Below are positions 16,558 through 26,569 of a stretch of DNA of 64,000 nucleotides, one piece after another. Position 1 is the first letter of the stretch, and every line of letters begins with the position of its first letter. The notes under the pieces were generated by a model. That model did not search any database and was not told where the DNA came from. It saw only the letters and a list, made by a program, of their open reading frames with translations. This DNA comes from Neorhizobium sp. SHOUNA12A. Its GTDB lineage: Bacteria > Pseudomonadota > Alphaproteobacteria > Rhizobiales > Rhizobiaceae. The position numbers and the translations under genes were made by a program. The stretch spans positions 121,960 through 185,959 of the forward strand of contig NZ_JALBGV010000004.1 in assembly GCF_023006505.1 (NCBI RefSeq), written 5' to 3'.

Positions 16558-18981
16558 TCAGGCGCGCAGAGTTCCACCCGTGGTCTTTTCGACATTGGCG
16601 ACGATCTTGGCCGTCAGCGCGTCGAAATCCTCGTCAGTCAGCGTGCGCTCGGCCGGCTGGATCAGCACTTCGATCGCAATCGACTTCCGGCCCTCACCGA
16701 GCGATGCGCCCTCGAACACGTCGAAGACGTTGACGCCGGCGATCAGCTTGCGGTCGGCGGTCGACGCCGCCTTGACGATCGCGCCGGCCTCGACATCGCT
16801 CGAAACCACGAAGGCGAAGTCGCGCTTGACGGCCTGGAACGGCGAAAGCTCCAGCGGCGGCTTGGTGCGCGTCGCCTTCTTCTTCGGCTCAGGCATGGCG
16901 TCAAGGAAGACCTCGAAACCGCAGAGAGCGCCGGAAACGTCAAGGGCGCCGAGCGTCTTCGGGTGGAACTCGCCGAAATAACCGAGCACGACTTTCGGAC
17001 CCATCTTGATGGTGCCGGAGCGGCCGGGATGATACCATTCCGGTGCGCCCTTCTCTATCTGCACATTACCCATCGGCAGGCCGCAGGCTTCGAGCACCGC
17101 GAGCGCATCGGCCTTGGCATCGAAGACATCGACCGGCTTGCCGCCGCCCTTGGCATTGTTCGACCAGAGACGGCCGGTGCCGTTGATCGAGGCCGTGCCG
17201 CGACGAATGCCGCCGGCAACGCGGCGCTGGCCTTCCGGCCTGTCGCTTTCGTAAGTGCCGGACACTTCGAAGATCGCCACGTCACCAAAGCCCTTGTCGG
17301 CATTACGCTGCGCCGCAGACAGCAGGCCCGGCAGCAGCGACGGCCGCATGTCGGACATGTCGGCTGCAATCGGGTTGGCGAGCTTCAGCGCCCGGGCGCC
17401 GCCGCCGAAGAGCTTTGCCTGATCTTCCGGAATGAAGGACCAGGTGACGGCTTCCAGCATGCCGCGCGAGGCAAGCGCCCGCTTGGCGGTGCGGGTGCGG
17501 ATCTGCAGGGTTGTCAGGATCTTGGCATTGACGCTCGACAGTTTTTCGATCGGTTCGGGCTTGATCTGGTCGACGCCATGGATGCGCATGACCTCTTCGA
17601 CGAGATCGGCCTTGCCGTCGACGTCAGGACGCCAGGAAGGTACGGTGACGGAAACGCGTTCGCCGGAGCCTTCGACTGCAAAACCGAGGCGCGTCAGGAT
17701 ATGACGGCTTTCCTCGGTCGAGACTTCAAGGCCGGTCAGGCGTTTCACTTCCGCATAAGGGAAATCGACGATCTTCGGCTGATATCCCTTGTAACCGACG
17801 ACTTTCGCTTCCGCGGCGACGCCGCCGCAGAGTTCCAGCACCAACTGGGTGGTGCGGTCGAGGCCGGGAACCATATATTCCGGATCGACGCCGCGCTCGA
17901 ACCGGTAGCGGGCATCGGTGATGATGCCGAACGAACGGCCGGACTTGGCGATGTTGATCGGGTCCCAGAGCGCGGATTCGATCAGCACGTCGACGGTGTT
18001 CTCGTCGCAGCCGGAATGTTCGCCGCCCATGATGCCGCCGATCGACTCGACGCCGTTGTCATCTGATATAACGACGTTGCTGGGGTTCAGCTTGTATTCG
18101 CGCGTATCCAGCGCCAGCACCGTCTCGCCGTCCAACGCGCGGCGCACCGTCAGGTCGCCCTTCACCTTGGCGGCATCGAAGACGTGCATCGGCCGGCCAT
18201 GGTCGAAGGTCATGAAGTTGGTGATATCGACCAGCGCGTTGATCGGGCGAAGCCCGATCGCCTTCAGCCGCTGCTGCATCCACAGCGGGCTCGGGCCGTT
18301 TTTGACGCCGCGCACGAGGCGCAGGCCGAAACCGGGGCAGAGCCGCTCGTCGTCGAGAATGATCTTGAGACCGACGGAGGTCTGGCCTTCTGTCTTGAAG
18401 TCCGGCTTTGCCTGAGGTTTCAGCGTGCCGAGACCAGAGGCCGCCAGATCGCGGGCGATGCCGTGGATCGAGGTGCAGTCCGGACGGTTCGGCGTCAGGT
18501 TGATCTCGATGACCGGATCGTCGAGGCCGGCATAAGAAGCGAACGGCGTGCCGACGGGAGCATCCTCGGCCAAATCGATGATGCCGTCGTGATTGTCGGA
18601 CATGTCGAGCTCTTTTTCCGAGCACATCATGCCGTGGCTTTCGACGCCGCGGATGTTGCCGACGGCGAGCGTGACATCAATCCCCGGAACGTAAGTTCCA
18701 GGTTTCGCGAAGGCACCGATCATGCCGGCGCGTGCGTTGGGGGCACCGCAGACGACCTGCACCGGCTTGCCGTCGCCGGCATCCACCATCAGCACCTTGA
18801 GCCGATCGGCGGACGGGTGTTTTTCGGCCGAGAGAACCTTGGCGATGACGAACGGCTTGTAGGCCGCCTTGTCGTCGACATCCTCGACTTCGAGGCCGAT
18901 CGCGGTCAGGCGCTCGCAAATTTCATTGAGGGTCGCATCCGTTTCCAGATGATCCTTCAGCCAGGAGAGTGTGAATTTCAT
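16558..18981 (-). CDS. pheT: phenylalanine--tRNA ligase beta subunit
   Basis: 807 residues, the full length of bacterial PheT. Order visible: N-terminal tRNA-binding OB fold (residues about 40-150, with H-P-S-A-D-R-L-K), B3/B4 editing domain around 210-390 with D-I-T-N-F near 250, B5 domain near 400-475 ending with F-A-V-E-G-S-G, the catalytic-like core, and a C-terminal anticodon-binding FDX-ACB domain (from about 715). With PheS it forms the alpha2-beta2 enzyme that charges tRNA-Phe. It is read from the pheS transcript, but a 137-codon foreign-looking gene separates the two. Confidence 0.97.
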   Translation of the reverse strand: MKFTLSWLKDHLETDATLNEICERLTAIGLEVEDVDDKAAYKPFVIAKVLSAEKHPSADRLKVLMVDAGDGKPVQVVCGAPNARAGMIGAFAKPGTYVPGIDVTLAVGNIRGVESHGMMCSEKELDMSDNHDGIIDLAEDAPVGTPFASYAGLDDPVIEINLTPNRPDCTSIHGIARDLAASGLGTLKPQAKPDFKTEGQTSVGLKIILDDERLCPGFGLRLVRGVKNGPSPLWMQQRLKAIGLRPINALVDITNFMTFDHGRPMHVFDAAKVKGDLTVRRALDGETVLALDTREYKLNPSNVVISDDNGVESIGGIMGGEHSGCDENTVDVLIESALWDPINIAKSGRSFGIITDARYRFERGVDPEYMVPGLDRTTQLVLELCGGVAAEAKVVGYKGYQPKIVDFPYAEVKRLTGLEVSTEESRHILTRLGFAVEGSGERVSVTVPSWRPDVDGKADLVEEVMRIHGVDQIKPEPIEKLSSVNAKILTTLQIRTRTAKRALASRGMLEAVTWSFIPEDQAKLFGGGARALKLANPIAADMSDMRPSLLPGLLSAAQRNADKGFGDVAIFEVSGTYESDRPEGQRRVAGGIRRGTASINGTGRLWSNNAKGGGKPVDVFDAKADALAVLEACGLPMGNVQIEKGAPEWYHPGRSGTIKMGPKVVLGYFGEFHPKTLGALDVSGALCGFEVFLDAMPEPKKKATRTKPPLELSPFQAVKRDFAFVVSSDVEAGAIVKAASTADRKLIAGVNVFDVFEGASLGEGRKSIAIEVLIQPAERTLTDEDFDALTAKIVANVEKTTGGTLRA

Positions 18982-18984
18982 CGC

Positions 18985-19398
18985 CTATTCTTTCAACTCA
19001 TGGAATCTCAGGATTGTAAAATCTTGCGATGCGGGCAGCAAACCGAGCTCTCGCCGAACCTGTGACCTTACGTATTTCATCAACTCACTGGTGTCCGATT
19101 GCCCTGTTGATTTAAGGTCATCGCAAAAAACCTTCGTCAGCTTGAGAAGCTCCGAATCTCCCAATAGCTGAATTCTGTCGACGGCACGCTCGATCGCTTG
19201 CACCTCGTCCTTCGGATCTAGGAAAGATGGTGCGGCAATAGCGTCGTAGGTCTCAATTAGATATCTCACTATCAGCTCGCGGCGCTTGCTTTCCCGTTCT
19301 CTCCGACCGGTGAGAAGATGATTTACGAGCGCAACAATTCCTCCACCAATCGCCGCGCTCACCAATGCCAGCAATGCAGTCACGAGGGTCTCTTGCAT
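18985..19398 (-). CDS. single-pass membrane protein of unknown function inserted between pheS and pheT
   Basis: 137 residues. Residues about 4-30 form one membrane helix followed at once by a highly basic stretch (G-R-R-E-R-E-S-K-R-R), so the bulk should be cytosolic; the rest looks alpha-helical with an internal F-L-D-P-K-D-E. The ATG is one base after the pheS TAA and the stop is three bases before pheT, so it is fully embedded in the operon. Base composition is visibly richer in A/T than the flanking pheS and pheT. No family recognised. Likely acquired cargo kept in frame with an essential operon. Confidence 0.7.
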   Translation of the reverse strand: MQETLVTALLALVSAAIGGGIVALVNHLLTGRRERESKRRELIVRYLIETYDAIAAPSFLDPKDEVQAIERAVDRIQLLGDSELLKLTKVFCDDLKSTGQSDTSELMKYVRSQVRRELGLLPASQDFTILRFHELKE

Positions 19399-19399
19399 T

Positions 19400-20482
19400 T
19401 TAGCTGCTCAACCCACCAAACAGCGTCGGCATGTCGAGCGGGCGGAAACCGTAGTGGTTCATCCAGCGGACGTCGGCGTTGAAGAAGTCGCGCAGGTCCG
19501 GCATGCCGTATTTCAGCATGGCGATACGGTCGAGGCCCATGCCCCAGGCAAAACCCTGGAACTCGTCCGGATCGAGCCCGCCGGCGCGCAGCACGTTCGG
19601 GTGCACCATGCCGCAGCCGAGGATTTCCATCCAGTCGGTGCCTTCGCCGAACTTGACGATCGGGCCGGAGCGGTCGCACTGGATGTCCACTTCGAAGCTC
19701 GGCTCGGTGAACGGGAAGAAGGACGGGCGGAAGCGCATGGTGACGCTGTCGACCTCGAAGAAGGCCTTGCAGAACTCTTCGAGGATCCAGCGCATGTTGC
19801 CGACATGCGACTTGCGGTCGACCACTAGTCCTTCGACCTGATGGAACATCGGCGAATGGGTGGCGTCGCTGTCCTGACGGTAGGTCTTGCCGGGGATGAT
19901 GATGCGGATCGGCGGGCTCGAGGCTTCCATCGTGCGGATCTGCACCGGTGAAGTATGGGTGCGCAGGACCTTGCGCTCGCCATTCTCGTCGGGCTGGAAG
20001 AAGAATGTGTCGTGCATCTCGCGGGCCGGATGGCCTTCCGGGAAATTCAGCGCCGTGAAGTTGTAGTAGTCGGTCTCGACATCCGGGCCCTCGGCGATCG
20101 AGAAACCCATGTCGCCGAAGATGGCGGTGATCTCGTCGACGATCTGGCTGATCGGATGAATACGGCCGCGCTCGGCGGGCGAGGAGCGCACCGGCAGCGA
20201 GATGTCGACCGTCTCGGCCTTGAGACGCGCCTCGATCGCCGCGTCCTTCAGCACCGACTTACGCTCGGTGATGGCGTCGGTGATCTCGTTCTTCAGCGCG
20301 TTGATCGCCGCGCCGCGGGTCTGGCGCTCTTCCGCCGACATCGAGCCCAGCGTCTTCAGGAGCTCGGAGACCGAGCCCTTCTTGCCGAGAGCGCCGACGC
20401 GCACGGCCTCGATCGCCGCCTCGTCACTGGTGCCGGCGATTTCCGCCAGAAGCGAAGTTTTCAGGTTTTCCAGATCGGACAT
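19400..20482 (-). CDS. pheS: phenylalanine--tRNA ligase alpha subunit
   Basis: 360 residues from ATG 20482, preceded by GGAAGA; the longer frame to 20740 would run through the terminator of rplT and is rejected. The N-terminal coiled coil is followed by class II synthetase motifs: motif 2 near T-S-P-V-Q-I-R-T-M (about residue 170) and motif 3 [10 protein letters not shown] near 315. Catalyses attachment of phenylalanine to its tRNA with PheT. It lies 155 bp after rplT, with a terminator or attenuator in between, and one base before the embedded 137-codon gene. Confidence 0.97.
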   Translation of the reverse strand: MSDLENLKTSLLAEIAGTSDEAAIEAVRVGALGKKGSVSELLKTLGSMSAEERQTRGAAINALKNEITDAITERKSVLKDAAIEARLKAETVDISLPVRSSPAERGRIHPISQIVDEITAIFGDMGFSIAEGPDVETDYYNFTALNFPEGHPAREMHDTFFFQPDENGERKVLRTHTSPVQIRTMEASSPPIRIIIPGKTYRQDSDATHSPMFHQVEGLVVDRKSHVGNMRWILEEFCKAFFEVDSVTMRFRPSFFPFTEPSFEVDIQCDRSGPIVKFGEGTDWMEILGCGMVHPNVLRAGGLDPDEFQGFAWGMGLDRIAMLKYGMPDLRDFFNADVRWMNHYGFRPLDMPTLFGGLSS

Positions 20483-20561
20483 GGTTTCTTCCGTTTGATG
20501 CTCGGCGAGATCTATTGCGAGGTCGTGACGGCTGTTTGGGGATGACGTGCGGACTGCAAAA

Positions 20562-20597
20562 GAAAAACCCGCGCCAGCCGTAACCAGCGCGGGTTTC
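20562..20597 (-). terminator. terminator or attenuator between rplT and pheS
   Basis: AAACCCGCGC (20565-20574) pairs with GCGCGGGTTT (20587-20596) with a 12-base loop; on the minus strand the stem is followed by TTCTTTT. It ends the infC-rpmI-rplT transcript. Because it also precedes pheS by about 80 bases, partial read-through could adjust pheST expression. Confidence 0.8.
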
Positions 20598-20636
20598 CCA
20601 AAATCAGTAAAGCTAAATAAGCTTGGGAAGCGCTGG

Positions 20637-21041
20637 TTAACGAACCGCGCTTTCAAACTCGTTGGTGGTGCCGGCTTCCTTGAGGTAATCAAGCGCCTTC
20701 TTGGCAGCAGCAACCAGAGCGCCGAATGCTTCCGGCTCATGGATTGCCATGTCGGAGAGGACCTTGCGGTCGACTTCGATGCCAGCCTTGTTGAGGCCGT
20801 CGATGAAGCGGCCGTAAGTCAGGCCGGATTCGCGGACGGCAGCATTGATACGCTGGATCCACAGAGCGCGGAAATTGCGCTTCTTGACGCGACGGTCGCG
20901 CGTGGCGAACTGACGCGAGCGATCGACGGCAGCCTTGGCGGCCCGGATCGTATTCTTGCGGCGGCCGTAGAAGCCCTTGGCTGCCTTCAAAGTCTTGGTG
21001 TGCTTGGCGCGGGAAGTGACGCCCCGTTTTACGCGTGCCAT
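20637..21041 (-). CDS. rplT: 50S ribosomal protein L20
   Basis: 134 residues. The N-terminus M-A-R-V-K-R-G-V and the K-G-F-Y-G-R-R-K-N segment near residue 22 are diagnostic for L20, a 23S rRNA-binding assembly protein that in E. coli also represses its own operon. The C-terminal globular part ([11 protein letters not shown] near 85) is intact, with a longer tail after residue 117 as seen in rhizobia. Third gene of infC-rpmI-rplT. Confidence 0.98.
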   Translation of the reverse strand: MARVKRGVTSRAKHTKTLKAAKGFYGRRKNTIRAAKAAVDRSRQFATRDRRVKKRNFRALWIQRINAAVRESGLTYGRFIDGLNKAGIEVDRKVLSDMAIHEPEAFGALVAAAKKALDYLKEAGTTNEFESAVR

Positions 21042-21080
21042 GTCATGATCTCCTTAACTGATCCAAAAGTGACGAGGGTC

Positions 21081-21284
21081 TCAGAGACCGTTCGGCAGGT
21101 AGTTCTTGATAACCTTCTTGCCATCGGGTTCGGCAAGGATCATCGTTCCGCGTGCATCGCGGATGAACTTGTTGGACCGCTTGATCATGCCGTGGCGCTT
21201 GCCAGCGGCTGCTGCAACGACTTTGCCGGTCGCGGTGATCTTGAACCGCTTCTTGGCAGCCGATTTCGTCTTCATCTTGGGCAT
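21081..21284 (-). CDS. rpmI: 50S ribosomal protein L35
   Basis: 67 residues from ATG 21284, with GGAG nine bases upstream; the longer frame to 21332 is not supported. The sequence opens [14 protein letters not shown] and contains R-H-G-M-I-K-R near residue 35, both diagnostic. It is a small, very basic large-subunit protein. It sits 39 bp ahead of rplT and is read from the infC transcript. Confidence 0.97.
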   Translation of the reverse strand: MPKMKTKSAAKKRFKITATGKVVAAAAGKRHGMIKRSNKFIRDARGTMILAEPDGKKVIKNYLPNGL

Positions 21285-21482
21285 TTTGCTACTCCAGTTT
21301 TGTATCGAAACCACAGACGATGCTGGTTTCAAGCATTTAGAACAGCCACGGCATGCCCTGCCGGACCGTTCGGAACGCGCGCTTATAACCGCAGTCGGTC
21401 AAAAGCGCAATGGGAAAGAAGACATGACGAAAATCCGGCGGCCAAGCCAGCCGGTCCGTCGAAAAGGCATCCGGTGCGGCGC

Positions 21483-22019
21483 TTATTTCGGCGCCAGCAC
21501 CATCATCATCTGGCGGCCTTCGAGCTTCGGCTCAGCTTCCACCTTGGCAATTTCCAAAGTATCGTCCTTCACCTGAAGCAAAAGCTTCATGCCGAGTTCC
21601 TGGTGGGCCATTTCGCGGCCGCGGAACTTCAGCGTCACCTTGACCTTGTCGCCCTCTTCAAAGAAACGGTTCATCGCCTTCATCTTCACGTCATAGTCAT
21701 GCGTGTCGATGTTGGGCCGCATCTTGATTTCTTTGATTTCGACGATCTTCTGCTTCTTGCGGGCTTCTGCCGCTTTCTTCTGGTTCGCATATTTCAGCTT
21801 GCCCAGGTCGAGGATCTTGCACACCGGCGGCTCGGTGTTCGGCGAGATCTCAACGAGATCGAGGCCGGCGTCCTCAGCCATCTTGAGAGCCTGCTCGGTC
21901 GGAACGATACCAAGGTTCAAGCCTTCGGCATCGATAAGCTGGACCTTGGGAATGCGAATTTCCCGGTTGGAGCGCGGCCCGTCCTTAACAGGGGCATCGG
22001 TTTTGAATGGTCTGCGGAT
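21483..22019 (-). CDS. infC: translation initiation factor IF-3, with a non-canonical ATC start
   Basis: 178 residues. No ATG, GTG or TTG gives the full N-terminal domain: the only ordinary start in frame is a TTG at 21920, which would cut off 33 conserved residues including N-R-E-I-R-I-P-K-V. Extending upstream, the conserved R-R-P-F-K begins right after an ATC codon (22017-22019), eight bases after AGGAGA. IF-3 genes typically begin with rare codons such as AUU, the basis of IF-3 autoregulation, so ATC is the likely start. The C-terminal domain has the [10 protein letters not shown] motif near residue 124. First gene of the ribosomal operon. Confidence 0.93.
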   Translation of the reverse strand: MRRPFKTDAPVKDGPRSNREIRIPKVQLIDAEGLNLGIVPTEQALKMAEDAGLDLVEISPNTEPPVCKILDLGKLKYANQKKAAEARKKQKIVEIKEIKMRPNIDTHDYDVKMKAMNRFFEEGDKVKVTLKFRGREMAHQELGMKLLLQVKDDTLEIAKVEAEPKLEGRQMMMVLAPK

Positions 22020-22200
22020 GGTCGTATTCTCCTAGATTGTTTCGGACCGCAGCGACACATTGACAGCGTCCGGCTTGCGGCCGACGGCAATGTCGTGATC
22101 GCTACGGCGAAGTCAATAGCATAGCCGCGCGAAAAAATCACCTGCTGTCCTATGCCTAAGAATCTGTTTTATAAGCGCGGCAAAACCTCAGGATTCCGCC

Positions 22201-23004
22201 ATGACCGACGCAGCCAACCTCACCCGCAAAACGATCACCGTCGGTTCTGGAACGCTTGCGCGGGAGATCGCGATCATCCATCGGGCCGCGCGCAAGAAGA
22301 CGTCGGGACCTGCCTTCGTCTGGCTCGGCGGCTACCGGTCGGACATGACCGGCACCAAGGCCGTCGAACTCGACGCGCTCGCCGGCGAACTCGGGCTCGC
22401 ATCCATCCGCTTCGATTATTCCGGCCACGGCGCGTCCGGCGGCGCCTTCCGCGACGGCACGATCTCGCGCTGGCTGGAAGAAGCTGCCGCCGTTCTCGAC
22501 GACATCAGGCCGAAACGTGTCATCCTGGTCGGCTCCTCGATGGGCGGCTGGATCACGCTGCGCCTGGTGCAGGAACTGAAGAAGCGGAAGAGGGCCGCAA
22601 AAGTCGACGGCATCGTCCTCATCGCTCCGGCGCCGGATTTCACGGCGGAACTGATCGAACCGAAGCTTACCGAGGTTGAGCGGCAGTCGCTTGCCGAACG
22701 CGGCTATTTCGAGGAGCGCTCCGAATACAGCGCCGAACCCAATATCTATACGCGCGACCTGATCGAGGATGGCCGCAAAAACTCGGTGATGACAGGGATT
22801 ATCGAGACCGGCTGCCCGGTGCATATCCTGCAGGGCATGAAGGATCCGGACGTGCCCTACGCCCACGCGCTGAAGCTCGTCGAGTTCCTGCCGGCCGACG
22901 ATGTCGTGCTGACGCTGATCCGGGATGGAGACCACCGGCTTTCCAGGCCCCAGGATATCGAAAAATTGAGAACCGCGGTCTCGGCCCTAATACTTAATGA
23001 TTAA
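22201..23004 (+). CDS. alpha/beta hydrolase (ABHD10/BEM46-like)
   Basis: 267 residues. The nucleophile elbow G-S-S-M-G-G-W lies near residue 112 (Ser 113-114), the oxyanion-side motif W-L-G-G-Y-R-S-D near 40, the acid in G-M-K-D-P-D-V-P near 217, and the catalytic His in D-G-D-H-R-L-S near 243. This is the layout of small serine hydrolases acting on acyl esters or thioesters; a palmitoyl-type thioesterase is possible. No signal peptide. It is divergent from infC, 181 bp away, and stands alone. Confidence 0.85.
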   Translation: MTDAANLTRKTITVGSGTLAREIAIIHRAARKKTSGPAFVWLGGYRSDMTGTKAVELDALAGELGLASIRFDYSGHGASGGAFRDGTISRWLEEAAAVLDDIRPKRVILVGSSMGGWITLRLVQELKKRKRAAKVDGIVLIAPAPDFTAELIEPKLTEVERQSLAERGYFEERSEYSAEPNIYTRDLIEDGRKNSVMTGIIETGCPVHILQGMKDPDVPYAHALKLVEFLPADDVVLTLIRDGDHRLSRPQDIEKLRTAVSALILND

Positions 23005-23134
23005 ATTTTGGGCTGATACAAAAATGTTGCAGCCTTAACCATAATGCGAATGGTGAGCCGTTAACAAAAGTCACCGATTGACTCTCTCTCCCGTACGCCC
23101 TTAACCTTTCATTAGGATTTGAAGGGACGGGTCC

Positions 23135-23749
23135 ATGAAGATAGCCTTGCAGGCACGGCGTTTCGCCGTGATCCTAGTTAGCATACTTGTACCAGTGAGT
23201 GCCGCAGTTCCGGCTCCAAGACCAATGGCCGCCATGGTCACCGGCGCCGTCACCTCCCAGCCGATCGGCCATTACGAATTCTGCCAGAAATATACGGCGG
23301 AATGTTCGATCAAGAGCCGTTCCGCTCCTTCCCCCAAAGTCAGCGCCAAAGGCTGGGCTACCGTCCGTCAGATCAACCGGGCCGTGAACGCCCGCTACAT
23401 CGCCAAGACCGACCGGGAAGTCTATGGCCGCGAAGAGGTCTGGAGCTATCCGACGAATTTCGCAGACTGCGAAGACTATGCACTCGAAAAGCGCAAGGAA
23501 CTTGCCGCTCAAGGCTTTGCCCTTTCCGACCTTCTGATGACCGTCGTCCGCAAGCCGGACGGCGAAGGCCATGCGGTGCTTACGTTGCGCACGTCCGATG
23601 GCGACTTCATCCTGGACAACCTCGATAACGAGGTGAAGCCCTGGTTTGCGACGCCCTACACCTTCCTGAAGCGTCAGGCCTCGTTCAACACGGGACGTTG
23701 GGTCACCATCGAAAACGGCCGCGACCTGCTGGTCGGCGCGTTGAAATAA
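23135..23749 (+). CDS. BTLCP-type transglutaminase-like cysteine peptidase, secreted
   Basis: 204 residues with an N-terminal signal peptide (about residues 1-28, basic start then a hydrophobic core). The catalytic-type segment D-C-E-D-Y-A-L-E-K near residue 110 carries the Cys, and G-H-A-V-L-T near 146 the His, with D-N near 158 supplying the Asp: the bacterial transglutaminase-like cysteine proteinase (DUF920) pattern. In Pseudomonas, LapG of this family cleaves an adhesin under c-di-GMP control. No LapD or adhesin gene is next to it, so the target here is unknown. GAAGGGACGGG precedes the ATG. Confidence 0.88.
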   Translation: MKIALQARRFAVILVSILVPVSAAVPAPRPMAAMVTGAVTSQPIGHYEFCQKYTAECSIKSRSAPSPKVSAKGWATVRQINRAVNARYIAKTDREVYGREEVWSYPTNFADCEDYALEKRKELAAQGFALSDLLMTVVRKPDGEGHAVLTLRTSDGDFILDNLDNEVKPWFATPYTFLKRQASFNTGRWVTIENGRDLLVGALK

Positions 23750-23889
23750 GTCACACACTTAAGTACAAGTTAATATTCGCCTGCAACCATAGAGGCTGCG
23801 GGCGAATGTTTTTGGTATCGGCATATCGGAAGACATTTCCTCAATGCAGCCAACCTGCTAGGAGGGAATCTCTGAAACCGGAGCGGGTT

Positions 23890-25470
23890 GTGCGTGACGA
23901 GGTGAAAACAGGTTTGCCACGCGCGGCCCGTGTAACGAGGCCTGCCCTCCCGATCCTGCTGACCGGTGTGTTTGCCCTTGTCCTGCTGACGGTCGCCGGC
24001 CTTATTGTCCTCGAAAACTACCGGAACGCCCTGAAGGAAGGCGAAGCCCGCGCCCTCTCGTCTGCGCATGTTGTCGCGGCCCACCTCGAGTGGATGATCG
24101 AGGCGAGCGACCAGGCCCTGCGGCGCATCGAAACCGAGGTGGGGGACAGGCCCATCGATGCCTCGCCCAATCTTGCGGCCGACCTGTTGCGGGCTGTCGG
24201 CCAACTGCCGGCCGGTTTTCAGTATTCGCTTCTCGATGATGCCGGCGTCGTCCGCTTTTCCAGCCCCGGCGGGGATGCCCTTGGAAGCATATCCAACAGT
24301 GAGAACGAACGCGCCTATTTCGCGAGGCTGAGGGATGGCCAGGAACTGACATTCACTCGGCTGCTCGACAACGAACGGGCCGGCAAGCCATCCTTCACCG
24401 TCGCACGGCGGATCGACCGGAACGGGATTTTCCGAGGCGTCGCCAGCATTACCATCCCGAACGAGAGCCTGGACGGCTTCTGGGCCTCGATGGGGCTTGG
24501 GCCGAATTCAACGATTTTGATCATCAGGGATGACGGCTGGCTGATCGCACGGCGGCCGGCGGCAACACGCCCGATCGATCTCAGCACGACCGCGTGGTAC
24601 CCGATGACGCGTCAAATGCCCTCCGGCTTCTACCACAGTCCGGTCTCCCCGATCGACGGTCACGCCCGCATCGTCGCCTTCTGGAAGGTCTCCGGATGGC
24701 CTCTCATCGCCCTTGCTGCAATCGCACGGCAGGAAATTCTCGACCAGTTCTGGCGCAATCTCTTTTCCGACGCGCTGGTTATGCTGCCGTTGATGGCGTT
24801 GCTGGTCCTCGGCGCCTTCTGGATCAACCGCCTTCTCTACCGGACCGCCGTCCGCAACGAGGAACTGGAGCAGGCGGTGGAGCGCAATCGCTTCCTGCTG
24901 CGGGAAATTCATCACCGGGTGAAGAACAATCTCCAGGCGGTGCTGGCGCTCGTGCGGCTGCAGGCATTACCGGTCGATGCGCGCGACGACATGACGAGGC
25001 GCATCGCGGCGATGATCGCCGTGCACGAGCAGATCTACCAGAACGACCAGTTCGAACAGGTCGAGGTGGCGCCCTATGCCACCAAGCTGATCAACGACAT
25101 CGCCTCGGGCTACGAGACGCCTGTCGTGCTCGATCTCAGGCTGCAGGCGCTCACTGTCGATCGCGAACAGGCTCTGCCGCTTGGGATGATCATCAACGAG
25201 GTCGTTTCCAACTCATTCAAATATGCCTTTGTCGGTCGTCAAAGCGGCAAGCTTTCCGTCGAACTCGGCGAAGACGGCGACAATCTGAGCCTCGTCATCC
25301 GCGACGACGGCCCGGGCATCGAGGCCTTCAATCGGACCGGCGGCATGGGCAGCAAACTGATCGCCAATTTCGTCAAACAGCTCGGTGGGCATTTCACCAC
25401 CCACAACGACGGCGGCGCGGTGTTTTCGCTCGAGATACCCCGGGTCAGGGTGCCGCAACAGGCGGCGTGA
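23890..25470 (+). CDS. sensor histidine kinase, Cache-type sensor with HisKA_2 domain
   Basis: 526 residues from GTG 23890, which has GGAG six bases upstream; a CTG at 23872 behind AGGAGGG and an ATG at 23806 are alternatives. One membrane helix near residues 18-40, an extracytoplasmic Cache-like region (about 40-280), a second helix near 295-315, then E-I-H-H-R-V-K-N-N-L-Q with the phosphoacceptor His at about 341, and a HATPase domain with D-D-G-P-G-I near 477. HisKA_2 kinases usually phosphorylate stand-alone receivers. No response regulator is adjacent. Confidence 0.88.
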   Translation: MRDEVKTGLPRAARVTRPALPILLTGVFALVLLTVAGLIVLENYRNALKEGEARALSSAHVVAAHLEWMIEASDQALRRIETEVGDRPIDASPNLAADLLRAVGQLPAGFQYSLLDDAGVVRFSSPGGDALGSISNSENERAYFARLRDGQELTFTRLLDNERAGKPSFTVARRIDRNGIFRGVASITIPNESLDGFWASMGLGPNSTILIIRDDGWLIARRPAATRPIDLSTTAWYPMTRQMPSGFYHSPVSPIDGHARIVAFWKVSGWPLIALAAIARQEILDQFWRNLFSDALVMLPLMALLVLGAFWINRLLYRTAVRNEELEQAVERNRFLLREIHHRVKNNLQAVLALVRLQALPVDARDDMTRRIAAMIAVHEQIYQNDQFEQVEVAPYATKLINDIASGYETPVVLDLRLQALTVDREQALPLGMIINEVVSNSFKYAFVGRQSGKLSVELGEDGDNLSLVIRDDGPGIEAFNRTGGMGSKLIANFVKQLGGHFTTHNDGGAVFSLEIPRVRVPQQAA

Positions 25471-25572
25471 GGCTCTTCCCAGCAGACTTCAGGCTGCTCG
25501 TTTGAGCTTCGGGAGTGTGCCGCACCGGATCCCGGCCTTCGCTTTGGGCTCAGGGCGTTCAGCCTTCGCGCT

Positions 25573-26556
25573 TCACCCATTCCCGATCAGAATGCCTGCG
25601 GCGAGCACCAGCGATCCGCCGAACACCACCTGGACCACGGCCCGCAGAAACGGCGTTTCCATGTAGCGATTCTGGATGAAGGCGATCGCCCAGAGTTCGA
25701 AGAAGACGATGATTGCGGCGACGATGGTCGCGGTCCAGAAATGCGGAATGAGATAGGGCAGCGTGTGGCCGAGGCCGCCGAGCGCCGTCATGATGCCGGA
25801 GGCAAACCCGCGCTTGATCGGAGAACCGCGTCCGGAAATCTTGCCGTCGTCGTGGGCGGCTTCGGTAAAGCCCATGGAAATGCCGGCACCGACCGAGGCC
25901 GACAGGCCGATCAGGAAGGTCGACCAGGTGTCGCCCGTCGCAAAGGCCGCTGCGAAGATCGGAGCCAGCGTCGAGACCGAGCCGTCCATCAATCCTGCGA
26001 GACCCGGCTGCACGTAGGTGAGGATGAACTGGCGGCGGGCGGTCTCGTCTTCCTCGGTCTTCACGTCGTCGGTCACGTGCTTGTCGCCGAGCATGCGGGC
26101 GATGTCCTCGTGCCCCTGCTCGGCAATCGCCAGGTCGCCGAGCAGCTGCCGCGTCGAGGCGTCGGAAACCTGCTTTACCGCTTCGGTATAAAACCGGAAA
26201 GCCTGTTGCTCCATGGCTTCCGCCTGTTCCCGGATGGTGTCGAGCGACAGGTTGCGGGTCAGCCAATCTGGCTTGCGTTCGTAGAAGCCGCGCACATGTT
26301 CGCGGCGGATCAGCGGGATGCGCTCGCCGAAGCGTGAGCGGAACATGTCGATCAGCATGTTCTTATGGGTCTGCTCGACCTCCGCCATGTCTTCGAACAC
26401 TTTGGCAGATGCGGGAAACTGATCCTTGAGATTGTCCGCATAAGCGAGATAGATCCGCGCATCCTCCTCTTCCGAAGCGATGGCGAGCGCCAGGATTTCC
26501 TTCTCGTCGAGGGAGGCGAATGGGCGCTTGGAACTGGAAAGGAGACGGGCGAGCAT
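25573..26556 (-). CDS. mbfA: membrane-bound ferritin, iron exporter
   Basis: 327 residues: an N-terminal erythrin/ferritin-like domain (about 1-165) with E-E-E-D near 30, E-V-E-Q-T-H near 63 and E-Q-Q-A-F near 118 as di-iron ligands, joined to a CCC1/VIT1-type membrane domain (about 175-327, starting Q-P-G-L-A-G-L-M-D-G). This fusion is MbfA, which exports iron and protects against hydrogen peroxide in Agrobacterium and Bradyrhizobium. The start ATG has GAGG nearby and an Irr-type iron box lies 14 bp upstream. Confidence 0.93.
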   Translation of the reverse strand: MLARLLSSSKRPFASLDEKEILALAIASEEEDARIYLAYADNLKDQFPASAKVFEDMAEVEQTHKNMLIDMFRSRFGERIPLIRREHVRGFYERKPDWLTRNLSLDTIREQAEAMEQQAFRFYTEAVKQVSDASTRQLLGDLAIAEQGHEDIARMLGDKHVTDDVKTEEDETARRQFILTYVQPGLAGLMDGSVSTLAPIFAAAFATGDTWSTFLIGLSASVGAGISMGFTEAAHDDGKISGRGSPIKRGFASGIMTALGGLGHTLPYLIPHFWTATIVAAIIVFFELWAIAFIQNRYMETPFLRAVVQVVFGGSLVLAAGILIGNG

Positions 26557-26569
26557 GAAAAACCTCTTA

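Noticed and set aside
20483..20740. 86-codon N-terminal extension of pheS
   Set aside because: Would translate the rplT terminator and part of rplT's end region; PheS proteins begin at the residue placed at 20482.
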